DNA of 64,000 nucleotides, taken from contig CAXDRX010000005.1 of the NCBI GenBank assembly GCA_963991985.1, positions 40,992 through 104,991 on the forward strand, written 5' to 3'. Positions 53,058 through 62,361 of the stretch are shown here, piece after piece. A model generated the notes under the pieces. It had not been told where the DNA came from, did no database searches, and saw nothing but the letters and a program-made list of their open reading frames with translations. Source of the DNA: MED-G17 sp963991985. Lineage in GTDB: Bacteria; Bacteroidota; Bacteroidia; NS11-12g; UBA9320. How positions within the stretch are numbered: position 1 is the stretch's first letter; each line of letters opens with the position of its first letter. A program made the translations under genes and the position numbers.

Positions 53058-53785
53058 TGGATCTTGGCAAGTACATACCGCTAATTCTAAAAGAAAAGAA
53101 TCGATTGATTCTGCCAGATTTTGGACAATTGATTCTTCTCACGAACCCAACAAAATTTCGCCAAAACACCAACCAAGTAGCCCCAGAACATAAAAAAGTT
53201 ATTTTTAGCTCGGCATACAAAGCAAGCGACGGGGTTCTGGAAAATTACCTTCTCAATGATTTGGGTTTCGACAAGTCTGAAGCCAAGCAAGAAATAGAAA
53301 AATTTGTTTCCACAATTAAAAGTGAATTGGCAGATCAAGGAAAATCAAGCATAGAGAGCTTAGGAACTTTCCATAAAACCCAAGACAACAAAATTCAATT
53401 TATCTCTACGTCAAATCACAGCGAGACCAGTGAATATTTTGGTCTCCAAGAAGTTACATTTAAAAAAATTGAACCTAAGAAAAAAGAAGCGATTTTAAGT
53501 GTTGAGACCAATCAAAAAGATCAAAATGTTTTGGGCAAAGACGCCCTGAAAAAATCACGTGAGACAATTCCTTTAGAAAAGGAAGCCCCAAACCTTCCTG
53601 GCGGGCAACAAAAAGAATTTGGCAAAAAGAAATCAATAAGCCGAAATATTTTATTGGTTGTCACTTGCATCTTTTTGACATGCCTTATCATAGTCTATAT
53701 CGCTATTTCGAGAGAAAGTAAAAGACAAGAAAACCAATTGAGAAAAGAAATGCTTAAAAAAATTCAAACAGAGATTAACAAATAA
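53057..53785 (+). CDS. HU-CCDC81 domain membrane protein without SPOR
   Basis: The 242-residue protein begins with a divergent HU-like domain of the CCDC81 bacterial type (LGKYIPLILKEKNRLILPDF, FGQLILL, SYKASDG-like AYKASDGVLENYL, LGTF). One membrane helix lies near 197-217 (ILLVVTCIFLTCLIIVYIA), followed by a short basic tail. Most relatives carry a C-terminal periplasmic SPOR domain that binds septal peptidoglycan; here it is absent and the chain ends 25 residues after the helix. It shares one base with the barrel gene and precedes exbB by 18 bases. Confidence 0.82.
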   Translation: MDLGKYIPLILKEKNRLILPDFGQLILLTNPTKFRQNTNQVAPEHKKVIFSSAYKASDGVLENYLLNDLGFDKSEAKQEIEKFVSTIKSELADQGKSSIESLGTFHKTQDNKIQFISTSNHSETSEYFGLQEVTFKKIEPKKKEAILSVETNQKDQNVLGKDALKKSRETIPLEKEAPNLPGGQQKEFGKKKSISRNILLVVTCIFLTCLIIVYIAISRESKRQENQLRKEMLKKIQTEINK

Positions 53786-53803
53786 CCAAAATTAAACAAG
53801 AAC

Positions 53804-54487
53804 ATGAATCGATTTTTCTTACAAATTGTATTGGACAGCGCACAAAGCCTGGGTAATGACAACACAGGTTTAGATGTCATTGATTTGGCAACAAAAGGAG
53901 GCGTCGTTGTAATTATTATTGCCCTCCTAAGTATCGCCGCAGTTTATATTTCTTTAGAAAGATATTTTACCATCCGGAAGGCAAGTAAGACAGACAAAGC
54001 ACTGGTGAGCCAAATAAAAACTTTGGTTCAAAATGGAGATATTCAGGGAGCTCAAAATATCTGTGCCACGAAAAATAGCCCATACAGTCGTATGATTTCA
54101 AAAGGCCTCTCAAGGATTGGAAAGCCATTAGAAGACATCCGAGTTGCCGTTGAGAATACTGGAAACTTAGAGATCACAAAACTGGAGAGAAGTTTGCCAA
54201 TTTTGGCCACCATCTCTGGTGCCGCGCCAATGCTAGGGTTTTTGGGCACCGTGACAGGCATGATCAAAACATTTTATGTTCTCAGTCAAGAGGGCGACAG
54301 AATAGAGCCTGGTTTGTTGAGTGGAGGAATTTATGAAGCTATGGTTACCACCGTAGCTGGACTCATCGTGGGTATCATTGCCTATGTCGCCTACAACTTA
54401 TTGACAGCAAAAATTGATCGGGTAGTTTACAAACTGGAATCAACTTCCATGGAGTTTTTAGATATACTCAACGAACCTGCAAACTAA
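53804..54487 (+). CDS. exbB: ExbB/TolQ/MotA-type proton channel subunit
   Basis: The 227-residue inner-membrane protein has three helices, near 30-48, 130-150 and 178-200, the usual TolQ/ExbB layout. The second carries LPILATISGAAPMLGFLGTV and the third AMVTTVAGLIVGIIAY, with the pore threonines. With ExbD it couples the proton gradient to TonB. The gene begins a tight run exbB-exbD-tonB. Confidence 0.93.
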   Translation: MNRFFLQIVLDSAQSLGNDNTGLDVIDLATKGGVVVIIIALLSIAAVYISLERYFTIRKASKTDKALVSQIKTLVQNGDIQGAQNICATKNSPYSRMISKGLSRIGKPLEDIRVAVENTGNLEITKLERSLPILATISGAAPMLGFLGTVTGMIKTFYVLSQEGDRIEPGLLSGGIYEAMVTTVAGLIVGIIAYVAYNLLTAKIDRVVYKLESTSMEFLDILNEPAN

Positions 54488-54490
54488 ATT

Positions 54491-54886
54491 ATGACACTCA
54501 AAAGAAGAAGCAAAATAGACTCCTCATTCAATATGAGTTCCATGACGGATATTATTTTTCTATTGCTCATATTTTTTGTCATCACCTCAACCACGGTTAG
54601 AGAACCTATCATGAAAATTGCTTTGCCGAAAGGAGTCAAAAAAAACATTGTAAAACAAATTGTGCGAGTATACGTGGACAAAGAGTTAAACTATGCCATT
54701 GACGAGAAAAAAATTCCCCTCGCCCGTTTACCTTATGAACTAAAAGAGATATTAAATCAAAAGCCAGATGCAACTGTTTCTATTCATGGGGATCAGGAGA
54801 TACATTATGGCGCAGTAATGGAATTGGTTCGATTGGCTGACCAGATGGAAGCCAAAGTAGTTCTGGCTTTAGATCCGTCGGACTAG
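54491..54886 (+). CDS. exbD: ExbD/TolR family biopolymer transport protein
   Basis: The 131-residue protein has a cytoplasmic tail, one helix with the essential aspartate (MSSMTDIIFLLLIFFVITST, D19 region) and a periplasmic domain ending in KVVLALDPSD. It partners the ExbB protein three bases upstream to drive TonB. Confidence 0.93.
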   Translation: MTLKRRSKIDSSFNMSSMTDIIFLLLIFFVITSTTVREPIMKIALPKGVKKNIVKQIVRVYVDKELNYAIDEKKIPLARLPYELKEILNQKPDATVSIHGDQEIHYGAVMELVRLADQMEAKVVLALDPSD

Positions 54887-54898
54887 CCTTCAAGTGAG

Positions 54899-55684
54899 AT
54901 GAGAAAACAAAAAGAAACACATAATATAGAAGCGACCATTGGTACATTAATCATCTATTTATTGTTGTTTGTTTTTCTTTTTGTCCTTGGTTTTTCTAGA
55001 TGCGCCCAAGAGGATATAGAAAATCTAGATGAAAGTGGCGTTACGGTGAGTTTGGGAGAAGACAATTATGGTGGTCCTGAAGAAGTGCCCGTTCAAACAG
55101 AAAAAACGCAAAAAATTCAAGAAAGTGTTTCAACTGAAGAAACACCAACGCTCAATCAAGATGCCGAAGCACCAGAAGTGCAACAAACAGTAACAAGACC
55201 AAAATCCAGCACAGACGTCCCCAATACACCCACAGAAAAACAACCACCTGAGCAACCAAAAGAAAGAAAACCAGATCTAAAAAGCTTGTTCAATGCGCAA
55301 AAAAAAGGAAGTGGATTTGGGAAAGGTGCAAATGCAGGAAATGAAGGACAAAAAAGCGGCCAAAAAAACGGTAGGCCTGATGGTATGGGACAAGGAAATG
55401 CTGGAAATAGTTCTGGACGTTATACTTTGGCAGGCAGAAAACCAAAATACATAGAAGAACCAAAAACATCGCTTAGCTATGATTGCAAAGTGGTTGTCGA
55501 GGTAAAAGTGGATCCGAGCGGAAACGTACTTAAGGCTTTTGCCATCCCAAAAGGAACATCATGTACTACTCCAAGCTTGCTAAAAGCTGCCGAAACGGCA
55601 GCCCTCAAATGGAAATTTAGCAAACGGACGGACAGCAACAACAATCAGTTTGGCACCATTACCTTCAAATACAAAAGAGGATAG
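54899..55684 (+). CDS. tonB: TonB-like energy transducer
   Basis: The 261-residue protein has one N-terminal helix (ATIGTLIIYLLLFVFLFVLG), then a long Pro/Gln/Glu/Lys-rich periplasm-spanning region (about 50-170, with a GKGANAGNEGQKSG stretch), and a C-terminal TonB-type domain (YDCKVVVEVKVDPSGNVLKA, then AAETAALKWKFSK). It would contact TonB boxes of receptors such as those at 1-2118 and 24635. A TolA-like role is the alternative. folC begins inside its last 35 bases. Confidence 0.87.
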   Translation: MRKQKETHNIEATIGTLIIYLLLFVFLFVLGFSRCAQEDIENLDESGVTVSLGEDNYGGPEEVPVQTEKTQKIQESVSTEETPTLNQDAEAPEVQQTVTRPKSSTDVPNTPTEKQPPEQPKERKPDLKSLFNAQKKGSGFGKGANAGNEGQKSGQKNGRPDGMGQGNAGNSSGRYTLAGRKPKYIEEPKTSLSYDCKVVVEVKVDPSGNVLKAFAIPKGTSCTTPSLLKAAETAALKWKFSKRTDSNNNQFGTITFKYKRG

Positions 55685-56912
55685 GTTTTTAAACACCCTG
55701 GAGTTTCTATATTCAAAACTGCCTATGTACCAAAGAGAAGGAAGGGGGGCATTCAAAAAGGATTTAACCAATATTTCAGAGCTATGCCAATATTTGGGCA
55801 ATGCACAAAACCATTTCAAATCCGTTCACATCGCGGGGACCAATGGGAAAGGAAGCACTGCACACATTTTATCGGCAATTTATCAAAACAATGGATATAA
55901 AGTGGGCTTGTACACCTCACCTCACTTACTCGATTTCCGAGAAAGAATAAGGATAAATGGAGAAATGGTAAGAAAAGAATTCGTCATCAAAACCACCCAA
56001 AAACTAAAACCAATCATAAACAAAATTCAACCTTCCTTTTTTGAAATCACCGTTGCCATGGCTTTTGCCTATTTCGATCAAGAAAATGTAGACATTGCCA
56101 TTGTAGAAACCGGCCTGGGGGGTCGTCTGGATTCAACAAATATTTTGAGACCTTTGGCTACAATCATTACAACAATTGATTATGACCATACCGACCTGCT
56201 GGGAGAAACCCTTGAAGAAATTGCTTATGAAAAAGCTGGAATTATTAAACAGAAAACACCCTTAATCTTAGGTGAAAAGTCTAAACATCTCCAAAATATA
56301 TTTAGGAATGTTTGTAACCTTAGAAAGGCCAAAATGTACTTGTCAACAATTGAAAAAAGATATGCCACCGATTTATTGGGCAACATTCAACAAGAAAATG
56401 TGGCCATGGCTTTAAAAGCCGTTCAAATCCTTCAAGAAATGATGCCCACAAAAGAAGCCCTAGACATTCAATCTCTTACCAAAATTAGAAAACTAACCAA
56501 ACTCCGGGGACGATTTGAAATTGTTCAAAAAGAACCATGGGTAATTTTAGATGTAGGACATAATGTGCAGGCAATTGAACAGAATTTGAACGAAATCAAA
56601 AAAATAGATTTTCAAAAATGTTATTTCCTATTGGGCTTTGTCAAAGGAAAAAACATTGAAAATATTTTAGAACGATTGAGCCCAATAGATGCAGAATTTC
56701 ATTTTACTGAGCCAAATATCATGCGCAAATTGGAATTGGCAGAACTTTCCAAAGTATTAAACAATGAGTTTAAAAAAAAGTATCAAATACATCAAAATGT
56801 GCAAGTTGCATTTGAAAAAATATACAAAAAATTGAACAAAGACGATTTATTGTTTATCGGAGGAAGTACCTTTATTGTTTCTGATTTTATAGCCCACCAT
56901 AATGCAAATTGA
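55650..56912 (+). CDS. folC: Folylpolyglutamate synthase / dihydrofolate synthase
   Basis: FolC adds glutamate to dihydropteroate and to folates. The 420-residue protein has the family opening FLNTLEFLYSKLPMYQREG, P-loop HIAGTNGKGSTAHILSA, GLYTSPHLLDFRERI, ETGLGGRLDSTN and the Mur-ligase C-terminal domain with ILDVGHNVQAIEQNL. The only start in frame ahead of the conserved opening is TTG 55650, inside tonB. It overlaps rnhA by 11 bases. Confidence 0.93.
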   Translation: MAPLPSNTKEDRFLNTLEFLYSKLPMYQREGRGAFKKDLTNISELCQYLGNAQNHFKSVHIAGTNGKGSTAHILSAIYQNNGYKVGLYTSPHLLDFRERIRINGEMVRKEFVIKTTQKLKPIINKIQPSFFEITVAMAFAYFDQENVDIAIVETGLGGRLDSTNILRPLATIITTIDYDHTDLLGETLEEIAYEKAGIIKQKTPLILGEKSKHLQNIFRNVCNLRKAKMYLSTIEKRYATDLLGNIQQENVAMALKAVQILQEMMPTKEALDIQSLTKIRKLTKLRGRFEIVQKEPWVILDVGHNVQAIEQNLNEIKKIDFQKCYFLLGFVKGKNIENILERLSPIDAEFHFTEPNIMRKLELAELSKVLNNEFKKKYQIHQNVQVAFEKIYKKLNKDDLLFIGGSTFIVSDFIAHHNAN

Positions 56913-57363
56913 GATTCATACCGATGGAGCATGTAGCGGCAATCCAGGCCCAGGTGGCTACGGAATTGTTATGAAATATGGAAAACATCAAAAGGAGCTT
57001 TCTCGGGGATTCCATTATACAACCAACAATCGGATGGAACTTTTAGCAGTGATCATCGCCTTAGAGGAAATTAAAATCCAAAGACTACCGATTCTTGTGA
57101 TAACCGACTCCAAATATGTAATGAATGCTGTAGAAAAAAAATGGCTATTTGAATGGGAGAAGAAAAATTTTAAAGGAAAAAAAAACGCCGACCTGTGGAA
57201 GCGATTCATAAAAATTTATGCCAAGTTGCAGGTAAAATTCAGGTGGGTGAAAGGTCATGCAGGGAATCCCATGAATGAACGTTGCGACAAACTAGCGGTT
57301 ACTGCAAGCAAATGGCCAACAGAAAAAGACATCTTTTTTGAAAAATCAATCCAAGAAAAATGA
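56902..57363 (+). CDS. rnhA: Ribonuclease HI
   Basis: The 153-residue enzyme cuts RNA in RNA-DNA hybrids. All four acidic residues are in place: IHTDGACSGNPGPGGYG, NNRMELLAVI, VITDSKYVMN and the final MNERCDKLA, with the HAGNPMNE histidine. It starts in the folC 3' end and its own end overlaps the convergent flippase by 18 bases. Confidence 0.97.
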   Translation: MQIEIHTDGACSGNPGPGGYGIVMKYGKHQKELSRGFHYTTNNRMELLAVIIALEEIKIQRLPILVITDSKYVMNAVEKKWLFEWEKKNFKGKKNADLWKRFIKIYAKLQVKFRWVKGHAGNPMNERCDKLAVTASKWPTEKDIFFEKSIQEK

Positions 57364-58644
57364 TTGCACCAAAACAAAGCTCATAAGCAGCAAAAAAGAA
57401 CCCAACAAATAGTGCCTGAGGGGAATCCAAAAAATGTAGTTTACCTTACTTTTCCATAAAAAATAAACCAACAATAACTTCTCTACCAAATAGGCAATCA
57501 AAATACCATAGGCAATACCAATCAATCCAAAGAAACTACCCAACCAAATTGCCATGAGCATCCCCAAAAACAATTCCACCAAAGAACAAAAATAAAAGTA
57601 CCTCTGCTTGCCCAAAGCCAACAACAAGGTCTGTGGGAACAGAAGCCTTGCTAAAATGAGCAACAAAAACACATTGAAAATTTTGGCAGCCATGGCAAAA
57701 GAAGCTCCATACAAGTATGAGAATAAAAAATTGGAAAGCCACATCAATAAAATCGCTATGGGAAAACATTGCCAAAACAATCGTTTATAAGCAGACAAAA
57801 AGGTTTTGCGATGGTCTGGCATGTTGTTGCTCAAAATACCAGAATAAGCCATGCTAAAGCCATTGGCAAGGATCAATAGCAAGGGAAACTCACGACTTCC
57901 ATACCGGAAAATAACAAACTCTTCAATGGTAAAATAATGTTTGATATAAAGGTTCAATATATGCACCAAACTTCCACCCAAAAACAAAGAAGTCACCAGA
58001 GGCATGGATTTCTTCCAAAGCGCTTGAAAAAAAGCCCATTGAGGAGGAACATAGCTGGGCATAATGAAAAGTAAAAAAATACACTTACCAAAGGCCCAAA
58101 AAATCATAAGATAAAAAGTAAAAATCACGTCTTTTTGCCATGCCAAACCAAATGAGACAAAAACAAAATAAAATCCAAACGAAACCAAACCATAAAGCAG
58201 CATTTTTTTTCTTTTTTCGACCACATACAAATAAAACTCAGCGAAATAAGCCACTGAATTCAAAAACAAAAAAGGCAAAAACGACCACAACAATCGCCTC
58301 TCCTGTGCTGCTTCAAAAAATTGAAGGTAAACAAAAAACGCAATTGCAGCGATACTCGACATTGCAATCAGCACAAAAAGGGCTGACCAAAATGCCGAAG
58401 GCTCTTTTTGCTTTTTAAAATAGGGAACCATGGCTTGATTCAAACCAGAAATAAAAAAAAAGGAAACCAAAGAAGCAACAAGCAATGCCGTCTCATAGCT
58501 TGCAATATCTTGCTTGCTGCAAAACCAAGCCAATACAATGGTCAATAAAAAATGGGTGCCATAACGCATCAAATGAAACAACTGAAGTGTATTTACCTCA
58601 TTTAATTTTATAAAAAATCCTTTTCTAGTATTTTGCAAAATCAA
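57346..58644 (-). CDS. Flippase-like polysaccharide biosynthesis membrane protein
   Basis: The 432-residue protein has about twelve hydrophobic helices and the look of a Wzx/MATE-type lipid-linked sugar exporter (LNTLQLFHLMRYGTHFLL-like opening, FISGLNQAMVPYFKKQ, FGLIGIAYGILIAYLVEKLL). It may move O-antigen or capsule units across the inner membrane, yet no glycosyltransferase gene is near, so the substrate is open. It reads toward rnhA and overlaps it by 18 bases. Confidence 0.82.
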   Translation of the reverse strand: MILQNTRKGFFIKLNEVNTLQLFHLMRYGTHFLLTIVLAWFCSKQDIASYETALLVASLVSFFFISGLNQAMVPYFKKQKEPSAFWSALFVLIAMSSIAAIAFFVYLQFFEAAQERRLLWSFLPFLFLNSVAYFAEFYLYVVEKRKKMLLYGLVSFGFYFVFVSFGLAWQKDVIFTFYLMIFWAFGKCIFLLFIMPSYVPPQWAFFQALWKKSMPLVTSLFLGGSLVHILNLYIKHYFTIEEFVIFRYGSREFPLLLILANGFSMAYSGILSNNMPDHRKTFLSAYKRLFWQCFPIAILLMWLSNFLFSYLYGASFAMAAKIFNVFLLLILARLLFPQTLLLALGKQRYFYFCSLVELFLGMLMAIWLGSFFGLIGIAYGILIAYLVEKLLLVYFLWKSKVNYIFWIPLRHYLLGSFLLLMSFVLVQSFFLD

Positions 58645-58667
58645 TGATTAGGAAATGCGAAAATGCT

Positions 58668-58675
58668 TAAATTTG
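58668..58675 (+). promoter_or_regulatory. -7 box of tRNA-His
   Basis: TAAATTTG fits the Bacteroidota TAnnTTTG consensus and lies 16 bases before the tRNA-His gene. No clear TTTG is seen 19-21 bases further upstream. Confidence 0.45.
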
Positions 58676-58690
58676 CACGCCCAATCAAAT

Positions 58691-58765
58691 GGTGGCTGTA
58701 GCTCAGTTGGTTAGAGTAGTGGTTTGTGGTGCCATTGGTCGCCGGTTCGAATCCGGTCAGCCACC
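58691..58765 (+). tRNA. tRNA-His (GTG)
   Basis: GTGGCTG (58692-58698) pairs with CAGCCAC (58758-58764). The extra G at 58691 faces C at 58765, the G-1:C73 pair special to tRNA-His. The anticodon loop TTGTGGT gives GTG and the T arm is GCCGG-TTCGAAT-CCGGT. CCA is not encoded in full. Confidence 0.95.
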
Positions 58766-58775
58766 CAAAAGAAAG

Positions 58776-58797
58776 CCCGAGAAAACTCGGGTTTTTT
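58776..58797 (+). terminator. Terminator of tRNA-His
   Basis: CCCGAG (58776-58781) pairs with CTCGGG (58786-58791) over AAAA, followed by six T, ten bases after the tRNA. Confidence 0.9.
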
Positions 58798-58815
58798 GAT
58801 CTTTATTTTCAATAG

Positions 58816-60036
58816 TTAAGCTCTTCTGTGTGCGGGAATAGAGGGTGGATCGCCATTAAATGGATTGTCTCTTGCCAAAGACATTGTACCCAAATGACTT
58901 GCTTTTTGTATTTTCTGTTGACCAAACCTAAGTTTCATTTTATCCATAGCCCTATAAAGTTTTAGTAGTTCTACACTGTCTTCAAACATGTTGATTTGAT
59001 GACCACCTGCCACCAAGTGGCTCATGCGTACCCCAATCAGACGAACCAACAAGCGACGTTCAAAAAGCTTATCAAAAAGATCCAAAACATACTTTTTTAA
59101 ATTATGATCTGAAGCAGTATAAGGAATATACTTCTGCTTGGTATAGGTTTGAAAATCCGCATAACGAATTTTTACCATTACGCAAGAGGTAAGTTTATCA
59201 CCTCGGCGAAGTTCAAAACACAACTGCTCCACCATAGCACCCAAGTGATTTTTTATCATCTGTACATCAATCGTGTCTTGCTCAAAAGTTCGTTCTGTGG
59301 AAATACTTTTTCTTTCATGGTGAGGCACAACAGGACTATTGTCAATTGCATTGGCCTTTTGCCACATAAGTACGCCATGTTTCCCAAAAGCATTTTCCAT
59401 CATTTTTAATGGTATTTCCTGCAAAGTCTTGATGTACTTCACTCCCATTTGATTCAGCTTGTAAGCTGTTTTTTCACCCACCATGGGTATTTTTTCAATT
59501 GGCATTGGAGCAATAAAAGATTTTTCTAATCCTTTTTGCACATCAATTTGATTATTGGGTTTGGCCTCACTAGTAGCCATTTTGGCAACTGTTTTATTGA
59601 TAGACATACCAAAGGATATGGGCAAAGATGTTTCTTTAATAATTTTTGACCGTATTTCTGAGGCTAGCTTATATGATCCAAAAAAGTGATCCATACCCGA
59701 TAAGTCTATGTAAAATTCATCTATAGATGTTTTTTCAAACAATGGAACTTGTTCTTTCACCATTTCGGAAATGATTTTTGAATAGTAGCTGTATTTTGAA
59801 GAATCCCCCCTCACCACAATGGCTTCAGGGCAAAGCTGTTTGGCCATTTTCATGCTCATTCCTGAACACACACCCATTTTTCGCGTTTCATAACTGCAAG
59901 AAGACACAACTCCTCTTTCTGTAGTTCCCCCAACCAAAACAGGTTTGCTCTGCAAACGGCTATCCATCAGGCGTTCTACAGAAACAAAAAAAGTGTCTAG
60001 ATCCATATGCACAATGGTTCTATCTATATTCTTCAT
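58816..60036 (-). CDS. dinB: DNA polymerase IV (Y family)
   Basis: The 406-residue translesion polymerase has the palm acidic motifs VHMDLDTFFVSVE and SIDEFYIDLSG, the YETRKMGVCSGMSM and helix-hairpin-helix region IPMVGEKTAYKLNQMGV, and the little-finger domain to about 350. After that a 50-residue tail lacks the usual clamp-binding end in a form I can name. Such enzymes copy past damaged bases with low fidelity. It converges on the tRNA-His terminator and is divergent from the transporter gene. Confidence 0.94.
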   Translation of the reverse strand: MKNIDRTIVHMDLDTFFVSVERLMDSRLQSKPVLVGGTTERGVVSSCSYETRKMGVCSGMSMKMAKQLCPEAIVVRGDSSKYSYYSKIISEMVKEQVPLFEKTSIDEFYIDLSGMDHFFGSYKLASEIRSKIIKETSLPISFGMSINKTVAKMATSEAKPNNQIDVQKGLEKSFIAPMPIEKIPMVGEKTAYKLNQMGVKYIKTLQEIPLKMMENAFGKHGVLMWQKANAIDNSPVVPHHERKSISTERTFEQDTIDVQMIKNHLGAMVEQLCFELRRGDKLTSCVMVKIRYADFQTYTKQKYIPYTASDHNLKKYVLDLFDKLFERRLLVRLIGVRMSHLVAGGHQINMFEDSVELLKLYRAMDKMKLRFGQQKIQKASHLGTMSLARDNPFNGDPPSIPAHRRA

Positions 60037-60128
60037 TTTTTGATATTTTTATTATCTACAAATAGATTTTTAATATACCAAAAAAAGAAAAGTAAAAGCT
60101 AAGAGAAAATAATTTACTTTGCGGATGC

Positions 60129-62360
60129 ATGGCAAATGCTCTAAACAACAAAGGGAAATTTGGAACTGCTCCAGTTTTTCTAACCGCCATTAGCACCATA
60201 TTGGGAGCCATCATGTTTTTGCGTTTTGGCTATGCCGTAGGTGCTGTAGGTATTTTAGGCACCATGCTCATTGTTGTCATCGGTCATCTTGTTACCATAC
60301 CAACTGCACTATCTCTAGCAGAAATTGCCACCAACCAAAAGGTAGAAGGTGGCGGAGAGTATTTTGTTATCTCAAGAAGTTTTGGCTTAAGCATTGGAGC
60401 TGCAGTGGGTATTGCTTTGTATCTATCACAGGCCGTTAGTGTTGCCTTTTATATTATCGCTTTTGCAGAAAGTTTTGCCCCATTGATGGACTATGTAAAT
60501 GAGCAATACGGACTCTGGATACATATAGAGAGTACAAAAAAACTTATAGGCATTATTGTTACCCTGCTTTTGGCACTACTAATGACAACCAAAGGAGCCA
60601 ATTTTGGCATGGGATTGTTGTATATCGTGGTGGGTATTTTGGCATTGGTTCTGATCCTTTTTTTCATGGGGACTTCCATACACGTTGGACATGTGCCTTT
60701 TAAGGTGCTCTCAAATGATGATTTTTTTAAAGTATTTGCCATCATATTCCCAGCCTTTACAGGAATGACTGCTGGAGTTGGATTGTCAGGAGATTTAAAA
60801 GACCCCAAAAGATCTATTCCTCTTGGAACAATTATGGCCACTGTTCTCGGAATGATAATTTATTTGTTCATCACATTAAAAATTGGCAATTCTGCCACAC
60901 CTGAGATTCTGATGTCCAATGAAAATCAATTGATAATGAGCGATATAGCATTAATAGGCTACCTTATGATTCCTATTGGATTGGCTGCCTCAACCATAAG
61001 TTCTGCTTTGGGGAGTATAATGGTTGCACCAAGAACTTTGAATGCCATTGCTGCGGACAAGATCATTCCTTCACAAAGATTGAATCGTTGGCTAGCCTTT
61101 TTAAAAAAAGAAAATAATGAACCAACTCATGCGGCCATCGTTACCAGCACGATCGCCTTTGTTTTTGTTTTTTTGGGCGATGTAGATGTCGTTGCAAAAA
61201 TTATTTCAATGTTTTTTATGGTAACTTACGGGGCGCTAAACTTAATCAGTTTATTGGAAAATTTTGCAGCCAACCCAGGCTATCGTCCAGCCTTCAAAAG
61301 CAAATGGTACATTTCACTTATCGGAACAATTATGTGCATTTGGCTTATGTTCAAAATGAATCCTGGTTATGCCTTTTTATCTATTGTTATTATGATTGGT
61401 ATTTATTTTTTGCTCAATCGACATCAAAAGAAAAGTGATTTGGCAAGCATATTCAGCGGTGTTATTTTTCAAATTAGTAGAAACATCAATGTTTTTCTTC
61501 AAAAAGTAAACAAAGGCGAAGAAGAAATAGACCATTGGCGACCATCCGTTGTGTGTGTATCCAAAAATAGTTTTGAAAGATTTGCTGCATTTGATTTGCT
61601 GCGGTGGATTTCTCATCGAATTGGTTTTGGTACCTTTATCCATCATATTGATGGGTACCTGTCCAAAGAAACCAATGAGCAAGCACAACAGTCCATGCAA
61701 AGATTGATTCACATGAACGAAGTTTCAAAAAGCAGTGTGTATATGGATACATTGGTCAATCCAGAATATAGTGCCTCCATATCCCAAGTTCTTCAGCTTC
61801 CAGGCGTTTCAGGAAAAGAAAATAATATGATGATGTTTGAATACGCCAAAAACAACCCTCAAAATCTGAATGAAATTGTTGACAATTTGGGGCTTGTTCG
61901 ATCGGTTGGTTTTGATACTTGTATTTTAGGGAGCTCTGACAAGGACTTTGGATTCAATAATGAAATTCACATTTGGATTACTTCAAATGATTATGCCAAT
62001 GCCAATTTAATGATTTATCTGGCCTACATTGTTTTGGGTCACCCCGACTGGAAAAATGGTTTGATTAAGCTCTATGCAGTTTACCCAAAAGAAGATATCG
62101 AAAACCAGAGAATAAAGATCATGGAAATGGTCAATGCGGGAAGACTTCCTATCTCTGCAAACAATATCGAAATTATACCTTTGGACGAAGACCGAAATAT
62201 CAAAGATGTCATAAATAGCAAATCAAAAGATGCTGACCTAACCATCCTGGGATTTCGATTCGAGAAAGTAAAAAATAGTGGTGTTGACTATTTTGGTGGC
62301 TTCGAGGAAATAGGAGATACTCTTTTTGTAAGTGCCATAAAAGAAAAAGAAATTAAGTAG
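60129..62360 (+). CDS. SLC12-like (Na-K-Cl cotransporter type) APC permease
   Basis: The 743-residue protein has an APC-superfamily core of about twelve helices from 12 to 430: GTAPVFLTAISTILGAIMFL, then GYAVGAVGILG, GGGEYFVISRSFG, FPAFTGMTAGVGLSGDLKDP, SALGSIMVAPRTL. The FTGxxAG and GDLKDP motifs point to the cation-chloride or SLC12 branch rather than amino-acid carriers. A cytoplasmic C-terminal 300 residues resembles the eukaryotic SLC12 tail and includes a USP-like end (DADLTILGFRFEK). Ion specificity is not known. Confidence 0.88.
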   Translation: MANALNNKGKFGTAPVFLTAISTILGAIMFLRFGYAVGAVGILGTMLIVVIGHLVTIPTALSLAEIATNQKVEGGGEYFVISRSFGLSIGAAVGIALYLSQAVSVAFYIIAFAESFAPLMDYVNEQYGLWIHIESTKKLIGIIVTLLLALLMTTKGANFGMGLLYIVVGILALVLILFFMGTSIHVGHVPFKVLSNDDFFKVFAIIFPAFTGMTAGVGLSGDLKDPKRSIPLGTIMATVLGMIIYLFITLKIGNSATPEILMSNENQLIMSDIALIGYLMIPIGLAASTISSALGSIMVAPRTLNAIAADKIIPSQRLNRWLAFLKKENNEPTHAAIVTSTIAFVFVFLGDVDVVAKIISMFFMVTYGALNLISLLENFAANPGYRPAFKSKWYISLIGTIMCIWLMFKMNPGYAFLSIVIMIGIYFLLNRHQKKSDLASIFSGVIFQISRNINVFLQKVNKGEEEIDHWRPSVVCVSKNSFERFAAFDLLRWISHRIGFGTFIHHIDGYLSKETNEQAQQSMQRLIHMNEVSKSSVYMDTLVNPEYSASISQVLQLPGVSGKENNMMMFEYAKNNPQNLNEIVDNLGLVRSVGFDTCILGSSDKDFGFNNEIHIWITSNDYANANLMIYLAYIVLGHPDWKNGLIKLYAVYPKEDIENQRIKIMEMVNAGRLPISANNIEIIPLDEDRNIKDVINSKSKDADLTILGFRFEKVKNSGVDYFGGFEEIGDTLFVSAIKEKEIK

Positions 62361-62361
62361 C

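Noticed and set aside
58140..58418. Lysine-rich plus-strand frame inside the flippase gene
   Set aside because: It is the antisense shadow of hydrophobic helices; its composition is what that produces.
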